A stretch of DNA of 64,000 bases from M55B127 sp034521955 (GCA_034521955.1 JAXHLT010000002.1:1-64000); one strand, 5' to 3'; positions 27,830 through 37,340 are shown, counted from the first letter of the stretch. Notes: generated from the letters alone by a model not told the origin. Numbers and translations: made by a program.

Positions 27830-28411
27830 TTGGGAGAAATTGATGAAAGCAAAATATACTTTACAGAAAAACAAATAATAGATATAGAAAAAGAAAAAGA
27901 TATAAATCGCGTACTTGATATTGGTGGTGGAGGAGAATCCATTATAGCTCATCTTTATGGAGATAAAGTAATATCCATTGATTTAAGTAAAGAAGAACTA
28001 CTTGAAGCAGAAGAGAACGATTCATTAAAGATTATAATGGATGCCAGAAAGATGGATTTTCTGGACAATCAATTTGATCTGTGTACTTCATTTTTTACAT
28101 TTATGTATTTAGATAAAACAGATTATGAAAAAGTGTTCAAAGAAGTAAAAAGAGTATTAAAACCAGAAGGTGTGTTCTTAATTTGGGACCTATCTATACC
28201 AGAAAAAGACAGAGAAGATAAAGATTTCTATGCAATTAATTTGGAAGTTAGATTTAATAACAAAAAAATAGATACTGCATATGGTACTTATTGGAAAGAG
28301 AATAGTCAAAAAATTAATGAATTTGTAAATTTAGCTAAAAAAAATAAACTTGAAGTCTTAAAAAAAGAAACAGACAATCATTATTTTTATTTAGAGTTAA
28401 AAAACATTTAA
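27830..28411 (+). CDS. Class I SAM-dependent methyltransferase
   Basis: 193 aa. Motif I reads VLDIGGGGESI (usual GCGTG replaced by GGGG) near residues 28-38; SIDLSKEEL, FDLCTSFFTFMYL and the VKRVLKPEGVFLIWD post-motif follow. TTG start after GGGAGGGAT. Target unknown. Confidence 0.85.
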   Translation: MGEIDESKIYFTEKQIIDIEKEKDINRVLDIGGGGESIIAHLYGDKVISIDLSKEELLEAEENDSLKIIMDARKMDFLDNQFDLCTSFFTFMYLDKTDYEKVFKEVKRVLKPEGVFLIWDLSIPEKDREDKDFYAINLEVRFNNKKIDTAYGTYWKENSQKINEFVNLAKKNKLEVLKKETDNHYFYLELKNI

Positions 28412-28541
28412 AAGTTGATAGTAGTATATAATCATAAATATTTTTATCACTCCAAAAAAGAGTTAGAAGGTATATTCTTATTAAATTCAAGATAATTTAT
28501 GATTTGATAAATATTCAAAAACAAAAGCAAGGTGATATAAA

Positions 28542-28939
28542 TTACAGATTATTAAAAGATACAGGATATATTTATATCAGGGATAATGTTTACATTGGTT
28601 CAATCTTTTATAGCATATTATTTGATGATAAAGTTAAATTATAAGAGGTTATATTATTTGGTACTAACTCTATTTTTGTATAGATTAATTCCATATATTT
28701 TAAGTATTGTTTATCCGAATCGACTTATATTGCAGGATGAAGTTAGAATGGGCAATATATTAGGGATTAATCTATATTTAATTCCTTTAATAATCATCAC
28801 AATACTATTTATCAACTGTTTTATTGCAAATAAAAAGCATAAAATTGGTTTAAACCAACATATTAAACTATCTTTAGTTAGTATTGTTTCTTTTATTATC
28901 ATAATCAAATTAAATCAAATTCTAATGTTTTCTATTTAA
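28542..28939 (+). pseudogene. Small multi-helix membrane protein, broken at the 5' end
   Basis: From ATG 28586 the frame encodes 117 aa with four hydrophobic helices, but it has no ribosome site. An AAGGTGAT at 28529-28536 points to TTA at 28542, whose frame (QIIKRYRI..) stops at 28586. Removing two bases within the AT repeat near 28568 joins QIIKRYRI to FISGIMFTLVQ, a natural start for a membrane protein. Hence a start-codon change plus a two-base slip are inferred. No family recognised. Confidence 0.5.
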
Positions 28940-28956
28940 GTGAGGAGTTGTCTTAA

Positions 28957-29359
28957 ATAATACAGAGCAATGCAAAAAATGCAGAAAAATACTTAAACAA
29001 ACTTGATGAAGAAAAACGAAATGTAATATCTAAAATAAGAGATATAATCTTAGAAAACCTGCCTGAAGGATATAAAGAAAGTATGAATTGGAGTATGATA
29101 AGCTATGGAGTTCCTTTAACTAGATATCCAGATACTTATAATGATAAACCCTTAATGTTTGCAGGCTTAGCTGCTCAGAAAAACCACTATTCTTTGTATT
29201 TAACTCCAGTTTATCAAAGTGAAGCACTCAAACGCTGGCTATTAAAACAGTTTGAAAAAGAAAAAAATTGATGATCTGCCTTTAAAAGCAGTAGGTGAAT
29301 TGATAAAAAAAATAACTGTTCAAAAGTTTATAGATATCTATGAAGAGAGCAGAAAATAA
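28957..29359 (+). pseudogene. DUF1801-domain gene, frameshifted and without a standard start
   Basis: Frame 1 reads QSNAKNAEKYLNKLDEEKR.. ESMNWSMISYGVPL.. FEKEKN and stops at 29271. Dropping one A from the seven-A run before the stop yields KKIDDLPLKAVGELIKKI.. to 29359, the normal DUF1801 ending. Homologues begin at the QSNAK segment, where the codon is ATA (28957 or 28960), 9-12 bases after GAGGAG. Standard starts occur only at ATG 29083, inside the domain. Two independent defects imply a dead gene. Confidence 0.72.
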
Positions 29360-29428
29360 TTAACCCTTAAAAATTCTTCTAATATTTAGTATAATTAAAA
29401 TATAATAAAGAAAAAGGAGGTTGGTAAA

Positions 29429-30070
29429 GTGAAAATTAAATGGTGGGGACATGCTACCTTTCTCATTACTACTTCAGATAATAAAAAGATTTTAACAGAT
29501 CCATATAATGAAAAACTACCTTATAAGAAAATTACTGACAAAGCAGATTATGTTACTGTAAGTCATGACCACTTTGATCATAATGCTGTAGATTTACTAA
29601 AAGGCAGCCCTGAAGTTATTAAAGAAAATACAGGTTTTGAAGATGACCATATTAAATTTGAAGGTATCTCAGTTTACCATGACGATGCTCACGGAAATAA
29701 AAGAGGAGCAAACAATATATTTATAATTACTACAGATGAGTTTAAGATTGCACATTTTGGTGATTTAGGACATGAATTAGAAAAAGAACAGTTAGCAAAA
29801 TTAATGGATATAGATATTCTATTAATACCTGTAGGAGGCAACTATACAATAGATGCTAAAAAAGCTAAAGAAATTGTAGATGAAATCAAACCTAAAGTTA
29901 TACTCCCAATGCATTATAAAACAGATGTTTTAGACTTTCCAATAACAGGTGTTGATGAATTCTTATCATTTTTTGATAAAGAGAGTATAGATATTATTGA
30001 CGGTCCAGAAGTAGAGATAAAAGAACTTCCTTCTAAACAAAAACTATATGTTTTAGACCATGTTAGATAG
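29429..30070 (+). CDS. Metal-dependent hydrolase, MBL fold (UPF0173/UlaG-like)
   Basis: 213 aa. WWGHATFLI, TVSHDHFDHN (metal-binding HxHxDH), HFGDLGHELE and LPMHYKTD provide the two-metal site. GTG start behind AAAGGAGGT. Predicted cytoplasmic phosphodiesterase or lactonase; substrate unknown. Confidence 0.88.
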   Translation: MKIKWWGHATFLITTSDNKKILTDPYNEKLPYKKITDKADYVTVSHDHFDHNAVDLLKGSPEVIKENTGFEDDHIKFEGISVYHDDAHGNKRGANNIFIITTDEFKIAHFGDLGHELEKEQLAKLMDIDILLIPVGGNYTIDAKKAKEIVDEIKPKVILPMHYKTDVLDFPITGVDEFLSFFDKESIDIIDGPEVEIKELPSKQKLYVLDHVR

Positions 30071-30088
30071 GTTAATTTATAATCAATC

Positions 30089-30122
30089 AAAAGGTTCCGG
30101 TTTAAAAATCCGGAACCTTTTT
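30089..30122 (+). terminator. Terminator between the MBL hydrolase and glnA
   Basis: AAAAGGTTCCGG (30089-30100) and CCGGAACCTTTTT (30110-30122) form a strong 12-base stem. It serves the plus-strand gene; because it is symmetric with a TTTT run on the other strand, it may also end the convergent glnA transcript. Confidence 0.85.
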
Positions 30123-30176
30123 AATAACATGACCATAATTTATTTAAATATTTTGTTTAGTAGATAAAATTTACTT

Positions 30177-31601
30177 TTAAACATCATAGTATAGTTCAAA
30201 TTCCTCAGGAGTAGGATGATTATTAATGTATTCAACTTCTTTTGTTTTTTCTTCTATCCAGGTTTTAATTAGATTTTTAGAAAACACATTACCTTTCAGT
30301 AAGAAGTTATGATCATCTTTTAAAGCATTTATAGCTTGATTAAGATTTTCAGGTAAAAATTCGAGTGTGGCTTGTTCCTTTTCTGTTAAATCATATATGT
30401 TTTTATCTATAGGACCATATCCTAGTTCAATAGGATCTATATTGTTTTTAATTCCATCTAACCCAGCCATTAATAACGCAGCATAAGTTAAATAGGAGTT
30501 ACCGGAAGCATCGGCCGGTCTGAATTCAAATCTCCTATCTTCAGGAGAACTGGCATAACCCGGTATTCTGATTACCGCTGATCTATTTGCCTTTGAAAAA
30601 CAGATTGCAACTGGAGCTTCATATCCATTAACCAGTCTACGGTAAGAGTTAGTTGAAGGAGCTGTAAGCCCCATTAAAGCTGGGGTGTGTTTTAAAATTC
30701 CGCCCATAAAATGCATTGCTTGTTTTGATAATCCAGCATATTGGCTATCTTTGCTATCAAAAATTGACTGATTATCTTTAAAAAGCTGCATATGGACATG
30801 AAAGCCATTACCCGCTTCACCATAAAGTGGTTTAGGCATAAAGGTTGCAGTTTTTCCCCATTTTACAGCAAGATTTTTTATTATATACTTAATTTTCATG
30901 GTATCATCAGCCATTTTTGCTGCTTCAGTACGTTCAGTTTCTATCTCATGCTGTCCGGGAGCACCTACTTCATGGTGATGGTACTTAACTTGAATTCCGT
31001 TATCTTCAAGAAGAGATGATACGGCAGCTCTAAAATCACGGTCTCTATCATGAGGTGCATCTAAATGATAACCCTTTTTATGTCTTACCTTATATCCGTC
31101 ATAGTTATTTTGTGTCCATTCTGCCTGATGTGAATAGATACTAAAGCCACTTTCATGACTTTGATTATTATAATAAACTTCATCAAATATGTAGTATTCA
31201 AACTCCGGTCCTAAGATAAGTTTGTCAGCATAATCATTTTCCTGCATGTATTCTAAAGACCTCAATAATACATTACGGGATTCATCTTTAAATGGAATAT
31301 CACCTTCAGGACTTACTTCATATATTCTACCTAAAAAAGCTAAAGTGTTTTCTTGCCAGAAAGGGTCTACAAATGCTGTTGTATAGTCGGGAATAAATAC
31401 CATATCACTAGATTCTACATTTGCATATCCGTAGTTTGAACCATCAAAGCCAAAGCCCTCAGTAAAAATCTCTTTTTTTAATCTACAAGCTGGTACAGAG
31501 AGATGTTTCCAGTTACCTTTCAGCTGTGGTATTTTAAAATCAAGGGTCATAATATTGTTTTCTTCAATATATTTTTTTAGTTCTTCAAAACTGTTAAACA
31601 T
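30177..31601 (-). CDS. glnA: Glutamine synthetase, type I
   Basis: ATP-dependent ammonia assimilation onto glutamate. 474 aa GSI. Seen in order: FGFDGSNYGYANVESSDM, GPEFEYYIFD, EVGAPGQHEIE, GNGFHVHMQ, NSYRRLVNGYEAP, NRSAVIRIP and the C-terminal EFELYYDV. Minus strand, ATG at 31601 behind AGGGGG. It is transcribed away from a sigma-54 activator gene and preceded by a -24/-12 promoter, which suggests nitrogen-responsive control by that activator instead of GlnR. The 3' gap to 30123 has no gene. Confidence 0.96.
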   Translation of the reverse strand: MFNSFEELKKYIEENNIMTLDFKIPQLKGNWKHLSVPACRLKKEIFTEGFGFDGSNYGYANVESSDMVFIPDYTTAFVDPFWQENTLAFLGRIYEVSPEGDIPFKDESRNVLLRSLEYMQENDYADKLILGPEFEYYIFDEVYYNNQSHESGFSIYSHQAEWTQNNYDGYKVRHKKGYHLDAPHDRDRDFRAAVSSLLEDNGIQVKYHHHEVGAPGQHEIETERTEAAKMADDTMKIKYIIKNLAVKWGKTATFMPKPLYGEAGNGFHVHMQLFKDNQSIFDSKDSQYAGLSKQAMHFMGGILKHTPALMGLTAPSTNSYRRLVNGYEAPVAICFSKANRSAVIRIPGYASSPEDRRFEFRPADASGNSYLTYAALLMAGLDGIKNNIDPIELGYGPIDKNIYDLTEKEQATLEFLPENLNQAINALKDDHNFLLKGNVFSKNLIKTWIEEKTKEVEYINNHPTPEEFELYYDV

Positions 31602-31647
31602 AAAGAATTCCCCCTATTAATTAATTATTATTTCCATATAATTAATA

Positions 31648-31665
31648 ATGCATAATTTATGCCAA
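31648..31665 (-). promoter_or_regulatory. Sigma-54 (RpoN) promoter of glnA
   Basis: On the minus strand the site reads TTGGCAT-AAATTA-TGCAT: the GG at -25/-24 and GC at -13/-12 are exactly 12 bases apart, matching TGGCAC-N5-TTGCA. The predicted start of transcription is near 31638, leaving a leader of about 37 bases. The divergent gene encodes the type of activator such a promoter requires. Confidence 0.8.
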
Positions 31666-31731
31666 AAAAATTATTAAATGAACCTTATTATTAAAGGGAT
31701 TAAAGCATTAATGTTTAATATATATACTATA

Positions 31732-31772
31732 TAATGGGATAATTATTTTAAAATAATATGAATATCCCATTA
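31732..31772. repeat. Inverted repeat between glnA and its divergent activator gene
   Basis: Ten-base arms TAATGGGATA (31732) and TATCCCATTA (31763) match perfectly; between them a 16-base palindrome ATTATTTT/AAAATAAT sits at 31742-31757. The arms start 31 bases apart (about three helix turns) and lie about 70-110 bases upstream of the glnA sigma-54 promoter, the usual place for an activator binding site. It also follows a TATAAT box, so autoregulation or an RNA hairpin are alternatives. Confidence 0.7.
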
Positions 31773-31794
31773 ATTTGTTGAGAAGGTGATTTTT

Positions 31795-33804
31795 TTGCAG
31801 AAAAAAATAACTGTTCTAGCTATTGATGGACAGGTCTCGAAATTTTTTAAAAGTGAATTAGAAAATATATTTTCTGATCTTTTCGTAATTGATTATAGAC
31901 ATCCCGATATGGATGTAATTCAAGCTGTCTATGATACTGACTTAATCTTATATACTGATCCTGAAATATTAAATATCTTAGTTGATAAAATTAAGTGTGA
32001 TGCTCCTACTTTAATGATGAAAAGAACTATAACAAAACAAGCTTTAAATATCTTAAAAAATATACCAGCCGGTAAGAAAGCACTTGTTGCAAATATTAAC
32101 CAGTATATGGCTAATGAAACAATGGCTCTTTTTTATCAATTAGGAATAACAGATGTTCAGTTTTATCCTTACTATAAAAATAAAAAAGAGATTCCTGACA
32201 ATATTAGCTATATTATTGTTCCTGAAAATGAACCTTATGATTTTTTGCCTGATATTGATGCAGAAATTATATTGATTGGAAATAGGATTTTTGATATTTC
32301 TAATGTTGTTGATATTTTATCAATATTAAGAATTGATAGTAAGCAGTCAGAAAAGATTATTAAAAGATATTTAATAAAGGTACCTACTATCTGGTATGGA
32401 TTTGATTATGGTTGGGAAAACAGAAGGGTTTTACTAAACCAGTGGAAACTACTTTTAGATGAACTGTTAAGTGGGGTTATTATTACCGACCAGAACAATC
32501 AAATTGAACTGATAAATAATAAAGCGAAAAACATTCTGGGCTTAGATACTGTAAAATTAAGTGGGACAAGTATTAAAAAATTAATTGATAAAAACAAAGA
32601 TTTAAAGTTTGTCTTAGAAAAAAAGGAAATAAAGGATAAACTGGTTAAAACTAATGGCAAAGAACTTGTTTTTACTGTAAAGATTGTTCAATTTGATAAC
32701 CAGTTTTATGGAAAGATTATTATTGTTTCACCATACAGAGAAATGGTAAAAACACAGCAAAAAGTCCATAAACAGATCGTTGGAAAAGGTCACTACAGCA
32801 ACTATAATTTTGATCATATCATTGGAGAAAGTAGATCAATTAAAAAGTCAGTAAATATCAGTAAAAAAATAGCTAGAAGTGATTCAACTGTATTACTATT
32901 AGGTGAAAGTGGAACAGGAAAAGAGATATTTGCAGGATCAATTCACAACTATTCTCAAAGAAAAAATGAGCCTTTTGTAGCAATAAACTGTGCAACTTTG
33001 CCCGAGAACTTACTAGAAAGTGAACTTTTTGGGTATGAAGAAGGTGCCTTTACAGGTGCTAGAAAAGGTGGAAAGATTGGTTTGTTTGAACAGGCAAATG
33101 GTGGTACAATATTTTTAGATGAAATAGGAGACCTGCCTTTAAAATTACAGGCCAGATTACTTAGAGCAATTGAAGAAAAAGAGATAATGAGACTAGGTGG
33201 GGATTCAGTTATAAGTATTGATACAAGGATAATTGCAGCAACAAATCAAAACCTACAGGAGCTGATGAAAAAAGGCAAGTTTAGAAAAGATTTATTTTTT
33301 AGACTAAATGTTTTTCAGATTAAAGTACCTTCACTAATAGACCGTGAAGATGATATATTAATATTAACTAATCATTTTCTTGATGAGTTAGATAAAGATG
33401 TTGAAATAACAAAAGATCTAAAAGAGTTTTTATATAACTATAACTGGCCAGGCAATGTTAGGGAATTGAAAAACACAATAAAGTACATGGTCACAATAGA
33501 TGATAAAAAAATAACTTACAAATCTCTACCAGACTATCTAAAAGATGAATTATGTTCACCAGATTTAAGTATATTAATCTTAAAATCTTTATACTTTCTC
33601 AATAAAAAAAATGCTGATACTGGACGCAGAAGTATTGCTCAGTACTTTAAACAAAATTATTATAGTATATCTGAAAATAAAATACGCAGTAAGTTACAAA
33701 ATCTTCTACAAGATAAAATGGTTAGCATAAACAAAGGAAGAGCAGGAACAAAGATAACAAAAAAAGGTATAGAATATTTAAAGAACAATGAATATATTCT
33801 TTAA
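31795..33804 (+). CDS. Sigma-54-dependent transcriptional activator (PAS + AAA+ + winged helix)
   Basis: 669 aa. Residues 1-215: sensor region resembling the N-terminal part of PrpR-like regulators (weak). About 216-330: PAS (SGVIITDQNNQIELINN). About 340-575: AAA+ domain with Walker A GESGTGKE (370), the sigma-54 contact loop GAFTGA (417-422), Walker B GGTIFLDEIGD and R-finger region. The C-terminus (about 600-669) reads as a winged helix (SENKIRSKLQNLLQDK.. KKGIEYL) instead of the usual Fis-type helix-turn-helix. TTG 31795 follows AAGGTGAT. Likely controls the divergent glnA. Confidence 0.9.
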   Translation: MQKKITVLAIDGQVSKFFKSELENIFSDLFVIDYRHPDMDVIQAVYDTDLILYTDPEILNILVDKIKCDAPTLMMKRTITKQALNILKNIPAGKKALVANINQYMANETMALFYQLGITDVQFYPYYKNKKEIPDNISYIIVPENEPYDFLPDIDAEIILIGNRIFDISNVVDILSILRIDSKQSEKIIKRYLIKVPTIWYGFDYGWENRRVLLNQWKLLLDELLSGVIITDQNNQIELINNKAKNILGLDTVKLSGTSIKKLIDKNKDLKFVLEKKEIKDKLVKTNGKELVFTVKIVQFDNQFYGKIIIVSPYREMVKTQQKVHKQIVGKGHYSNYNFDHIIGESRSIKKSVNISKKIARSDSTVLLLGESGTGKEIFAGSIHNYSQRKNEPFVAINCATLPENLLESELFGYEEGAFTGARKGGKIGLFEQANGGTIFLDEIGDLPLKLQARLLRAIEEKEIMRLGGDSVISIDTRIIAATNQNLQELMKKGKFRKDLFFRLNVFQIKVPSLIDREDDILILTNHFLDELDKDVEITKDLKEFLYNYNWPGNVRELKNTIKYMVTIDDKKITYKSLPDYLKDELCSPDLSILILKSLYFLNKKNADTGRRSIAQYFKQNYYSISENKIRSKLQNLLQDKMVSINKGRAGTKITKKGIEYLKNNEYIL

Positions 33805-33882
33805 TTTTAAAGAAAAACTTTATTAAAAGTAGTATAATTAAATTAAATATAGTAAAACTAAAAATCTAGGAGGATAAATATA

Positions 33883-34548
33883 ATGAAAGCAAAACAAGTA
33901 GCGGGAGAAAAAGCAGCAGAATATGTTAAAGATGGAATGGTAGTGGGACTTGGTACAGGATCTACAGCTTATTGGGCAGTTGAAAAGATTGGTGAAATGG
34001 TTAAAAATGGTTTAAATATAAGAGCAATACCAACTTCTGAAGAGACAAGAAAACATGCTGAAAAATTAAACATACCATTAGTTAGTCTATCAGATGTAAA
34101 ACATATTGACCTTACAATTGATGGTGCAGATGAGGTTGATTCTAACTTAAACTTAATCAAAGGTGGTGGTGGAGCTTTAGTTAGAGAAAAAATAGTTGCA
34201 TATGAAAGCAAAAAACTAATTATCATAGTAGATGACTCTAAATTAGTGGATACTCTTGGAGAATTCCATCTTCCAGTAGAAGTAGTGCATTTTGGATGTG
34301 ATAAAACACTAGTTAATATAGAAAAGTTTGACTGTCAAGCCAAGTTAAGAAAAGATGATAAGGGTGTATTTGTATCTGATAATGATAACTATATTATTGA
34401 CTGTAACTTTGAAGTAATAAAAGATCCTAAAACCTTAAATCAAGAGTTAAATATTTTGCCAGGTGTTGTTGAGACCGGACTATTTGTAGAAATGGCTGAT
34501 ATGGTAATAGTAGGTTCAGATAATGGAGCATTAAAAATATTAGAGTAA
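33883..34548 (+). CDS. rpiA: Ribose-5-phosphate isomerase A
   Basis: Interconverts ribose-5-phosphate and ribulose-5-phosphate in the pentose phosphate pathway. 221 aa, with GLGTGSTAYW at residues 23-32, IDGADEVD near 83, and KGGGGALVREKI near 94 as phosphate and catalytic loops, and the C-terminal VGSDNGALKIL. ATG after AGGAGGAT. Intact. Confidence 0.95.
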   Translation: MKAKQVAGEKAAEYVKDGMVVGLGTGSTAYWAVEKIGEMVKNGLNIRAIPTSEETRKHAEKLNIPLVSLSDVKHIDLTIDGADEVDSNLNLIKGGGGALVREKIVAYESKKLIIIVDDSKLVDTLGEFHLPVEVVHFGCDKTLVNIEKFDCQAKLRKDDKGVFVSDNDNYIIDCNFEVIKDPKTLNQELNILPGVVETGLFVEMADMVIVGSDNGALKILE

Positions 34549-34632
34549 ATAAAAAAGAAAAAGGGAAAAAAGACAGAATAAATAAAGTAGTTTAATATTA
34601 AAATTTAAATAAATAATTTGGGAGGACTTGGG

Positions 34633-34992
34633 TTGAATAAAATAAACTTAAAAGAAAAGTTTGAATTAATTGACCAGTATTGGGATCCTAAGATTATTGG
34701 AGAAGTAAATAATATGCATGTTAAGTTGGCTAAAATTAATGGAGAGTTTGAGTACCACAAACATTTAGAAGATGATGAACTGTTTTTTATAGTTGAAGGT
34801 AAGCTAACTATGAAGTATAGAAATAGTGAAGAAGTATTAAAAAAAGGTGAACTTGTAATAGTTCCTAAGGGAGTAGAGCATAAACCGGTTGCTGAAGAAG
34901 AAACCTTAATTATGCTTTTCGAATCTAAACAAACTGTAAATACTGGAGATAAAGAAAGTCAGTTAACTAAAAGAAATTTAAAGTGGATTTAG
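34633..34992 (+). CDS. Cupin-domain protein
   Basis: 119 aa, single beta-barrel cupin. Metal-binding pattern FEYHKHLEDDELFFIVEG (two His and Glu) and a second motif VPKGVEHKPVA (His). TTG at 34633 is eight bases after GGGAGGA; longer frames start inside that site. Function unknown, perhaps an isomerase or small-molecule binding protein. Confidence 0.85.
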   Translation: MNKINLKEKFELIDQYWDPKIIGEVNNMHVKLAKINGEFEYHKHLEDDELFFIVEGKLTMKYRNSEEVLKKGELVIVPKGVEHKPVAEEETLIMLFESKQTVNTGDKESQLTKRNLKWI

Positions 34993-35014
34993 ATTAAAAA
35001 GTGAGGTTTTAATC

Positions 35015-35776
35015 TTGAAAGAAAAGTTAGAAAACATTATTGAAGAGTATGTTAATAATTATGAACAAAAATCAAATATTAAAAGCTCATGGAGAAGTCC
35101 TCTAACTGCCTATGCTGATAGTAATGATCCGTTATTTAAAAAACTTAAAGAGGTTGTATCTAAAAATCATGCCTTACCAGAAGACTTATTAACTGATGCT
35201 AAAACAGTTATCAGTTTCTTTTTACCTTTTGATAAATCAATCAACAAATCAAATATAGATGGTCAGCTAAGTTCTAGAGACTGGGCTATTGCATATATAG
35301 AAACAAATCGATTAATTTATGAATTGAATAAAGAGATAAAAGAATTCTTAACAAAACAAGGCTATCAGTCAACTGTAATACAAGCCACTCACAACTTTGA
35401 TGAAGAAAAACTAATCAGTGATTGGTCTCATCGACATGCAGCATATATTGCTGGATTAGGTACTTTTGGTATTAACAATATGTTGATTACAGAAAAAGGC
35501 TGTGCCGGCAGGGTAGGGAGTATTATAACAGATCTAAAGCTAGAGCCGACTGAAAGAGATAACAAGGAACACTGTCTATTTAAGTATAATGGTTCATGTA
35601 AGGTATGTGTAACAAGGTGTGTTAATGGATCTCTGCAAGAAGATAGCTTTAACAGATATACTTGTTATGATCTTTGTTTAGAGAATGCTGAACACCATAA
35701 TGATTTAGATGTTGCTGATGTCTGTGGAAAATGCTGTGTTGATCTTCCCTGTACAACAACAAATCCAGTTTCTTGA
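35015..35776 (+). CDS. Iron-sulfur protein, QueG/epoxyqueuosine reductase-like
   Basis: 253 aa. SHRHAAYIAGLGTFGINNMLIT is the hallmark of the QueG-related group that uses cobalamin and Fe-S clusters; downstream Cys-rich segments CKVCVTRC and CGKCC..PC may ligate a cluster. The first about 150 residues lack the complete QueG catalytic region, so a true epoxyqueuosine reductase is not claimed. TTG start after GTGAGG. Confidence 0.8.
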   Translation: MKEKLENIIEEYVNNYEQKSNIKSSWRSPLTAYADSNDPLFKKLKEVVSKNHALPEDLLTDAKTVISFFLPFDKSINKSNIDGQLSSRDWAIAYIETNRLIYELNKEIKEFLTKQGYQSTVIQATHNFDEEKLISDWSHRHAAYIAGLGTFGINNMLITEKGCAGRVGSIITDLKLEPTERDNKEHCLFKYNGSCKVCVTRCVNGSLQEDSFNRYTCYDLCLENAEHHNDLDVADVCGKCCVDLPCTTTNPVS

Positions 35777-35804
35777 AGTGAAAATAAAAAAGAGCGGTGA
35801 ATTT

Positions 35805-37004
35805 ATGGAAAAAATATTATTAAAGAAAGCAAAAAAACATATGGAATATCTATGTGAAAGTTTAAAAGATCGCCATGTAGGTAGTTCTCAAAACCAAAAA
35901 GCAGCAGACTATCTTTTAAGTGTATTAAATGATAGTAATGCTTCACTAGTAAAAGAAGAAAAATTTAATTGTTTTGACTGGAAGCCATTAGATGTATCTT
36001 TTGAGGTAGATAATAATGAATATGAAGCAAATATCAGTCCTTATTCTCCAAGTGCAAAAGTAGAAGGTCCTTTATGTGTAGCTTCAAACTTAGAAGAATT
36101 AAGAAAAATTGAGGGTATAGGGAAAATAGTACTTTTAACAGATGATTTAACTAAAGAACAGTTAGTTCCAAAAAATTTCCCTTTTTATAATATTGATGAA
36201 CACAAAGAGATAATAAGTTTACTAAAAAACAAAGGATTTAGAGCAGTAATTACTGCAACTAGAAAAGATGAAAACACTGCAGGTGGACTGTATCCGTTTC
36301 CACTAATTGAAGATGGTGACTTTTTATTACCATCAATTTATATAAAAGACAAAACAGGTGAAGAGCTAAAAAATAAGGTTGATAAAACAGTTAAAATAGA
36401 AATAAATACTTTAAATGAACAATCATCAGGGAAAAATATAATAGTTGAATTTAATAATGAAGTAGATAAAAAGATAGTTTTGTTTGCTCACTTTGACAGC
36501 AAATTAAATTCTCCGGGTGCAGTTGATAATGCAACCGGTGTAACAGCCTTATTATTATTAGCAGATCTAATAGAAAAAGAAAAACTAAACTATAATATAG
36601 AAATTGCATTATTAAATGGTGAAGATTACTATTCTAACCCAGGACAAAGATTATATTTCATTGAAAAACAAGACAAACTAAAAAATATTTTGCTGGGTAT
36701 CAATATTGATGGAATGGGTTATATAAAAGGCAAAACTGCTTATACAACCTATAATACAAAAATTACTAAATCAGCAATTGATAATTTTACTTACTTTAAT
36801 ATGATAGAAGGTGAAAATTGGTATCAGGGAGAACACGCTATTTTAGCACAACAAGGGATACCAGCAATAGCACTTACTACAAGTAAAGTAGAGGAAATAA
36901 TGTCTTTTGTCCATACTAAAAAAGATAACTTAGAAATAGTTGATTTTGATAAAATTGTTGACACTGCTTTAGCATTAAAGAAATTCATATATAGTTTGCA
37001 ATAA
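35805..37004 (+). CDS. M28 family metallopeptidase with PA domain
   Basis: 399 aa. A PA-like insert (residues 85-190) precedes an M28 zinc aminopeptidase core: FAHFDSKLNSPGAVDNATG has the first metal His/Asp, LLNGEDYY the catalytic Glu pair, NIDGMGY and FVHTKKDN further ligands. No signal peptide, so cytoplasmic, as in YwaD-like relatives. ATG at 35805; a longer frame from 35709 overlaps the previous gene. Confidence 0.87.
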   Translation: MEKILLKKAKKHMEYLCESLKDRHVGSSQNQKAADYLLSVLNDSNASLVKEEKFNCFDWKPLDVSFEVDNNEYEANISPYSPSAKVEGPLCVASNLEELRKIEGIGKIVLLTDDLTKEQLVPKNFPFYNIDEHKEIISLLKNKGFRAVITATRKDENTAGGLYPFPLIEDGDFLLPSIYIKDKTGEELKNKVDKTVKIEINTLNEQSSGKNIIVEFNNEVDKKIVLFAHFDSKLNSPGAVDNATGVTALLLLADLIEKEKLNYNIEIALLNGEDYYSNPGQRLYFIEKQDKLKNILLGINIDGMGYIKGKTAYTTYNTKITKSAIDNFTYFNMIEGENWYQGEHAILAQQGIPAIALTTSKVEEIMSFVHTKKDNLEIVDFDKIVDTALALKKFIYSLQ

Positions 37005-37033
37005 ATAAAAAATAGTTTCTAGGAGGAATTAAG

Positions 37034-37309
37034 ATGTCAATAGTAGATGAGTTTAATTTAGAAAAAATAGAAGGAAGTTCAATTTATGAGATTTATGAAG
37101 GCAATTATTCTTCAGATGAAGAGATTGAACACAAGTTAAAACTTGCCGGATATAAGTTTGTAAAAGAAGAAAAAAAGATCTATATAAGAAAGATATATGC
37201 AGATGATATTGAACTTCGTATTGCAATTCTTGATTCAGGTAATATTAGAATCTGGACCTTTGAGTCAGAAGAGTATTATGAAGAAGAGTTAAACCACTAT
37301 AAGATGTGA
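37034..37309 (+). CDS. Conserved-looking small protein, unknown
   Basis: 91 aa, acidic, no membrane segment. It looks like a compact alpha/beta fold (..GYKFVKEEKKIYIRKIYADDIELRIAI..) ending in a Glu/Tyr-rich tail. Perfect AGGAGG ribosome site 6 bases before ATG. I do not recognise a family. Confidence 0.65.
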   Translation: MSIVDEFNLEKIEGSSIYEIYEGNYSSDEEIEHKLKLAGYKFVKEEKKIYIRKIYADDIELRIAILDSGNIRIWTFESEEYYEEELNHYKM

Positions 37310-37340
37310 CAAAATATTTTAACTTGCGGAGGATTTATTT

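Noticed and set aside
35709..35804. Extended start of the M28 peptidase gene
   Set aside because: The upstream part overlaps the Cys-rich end of the QueG-like gene in another frame; ATG 35805 has its own ribosome site.
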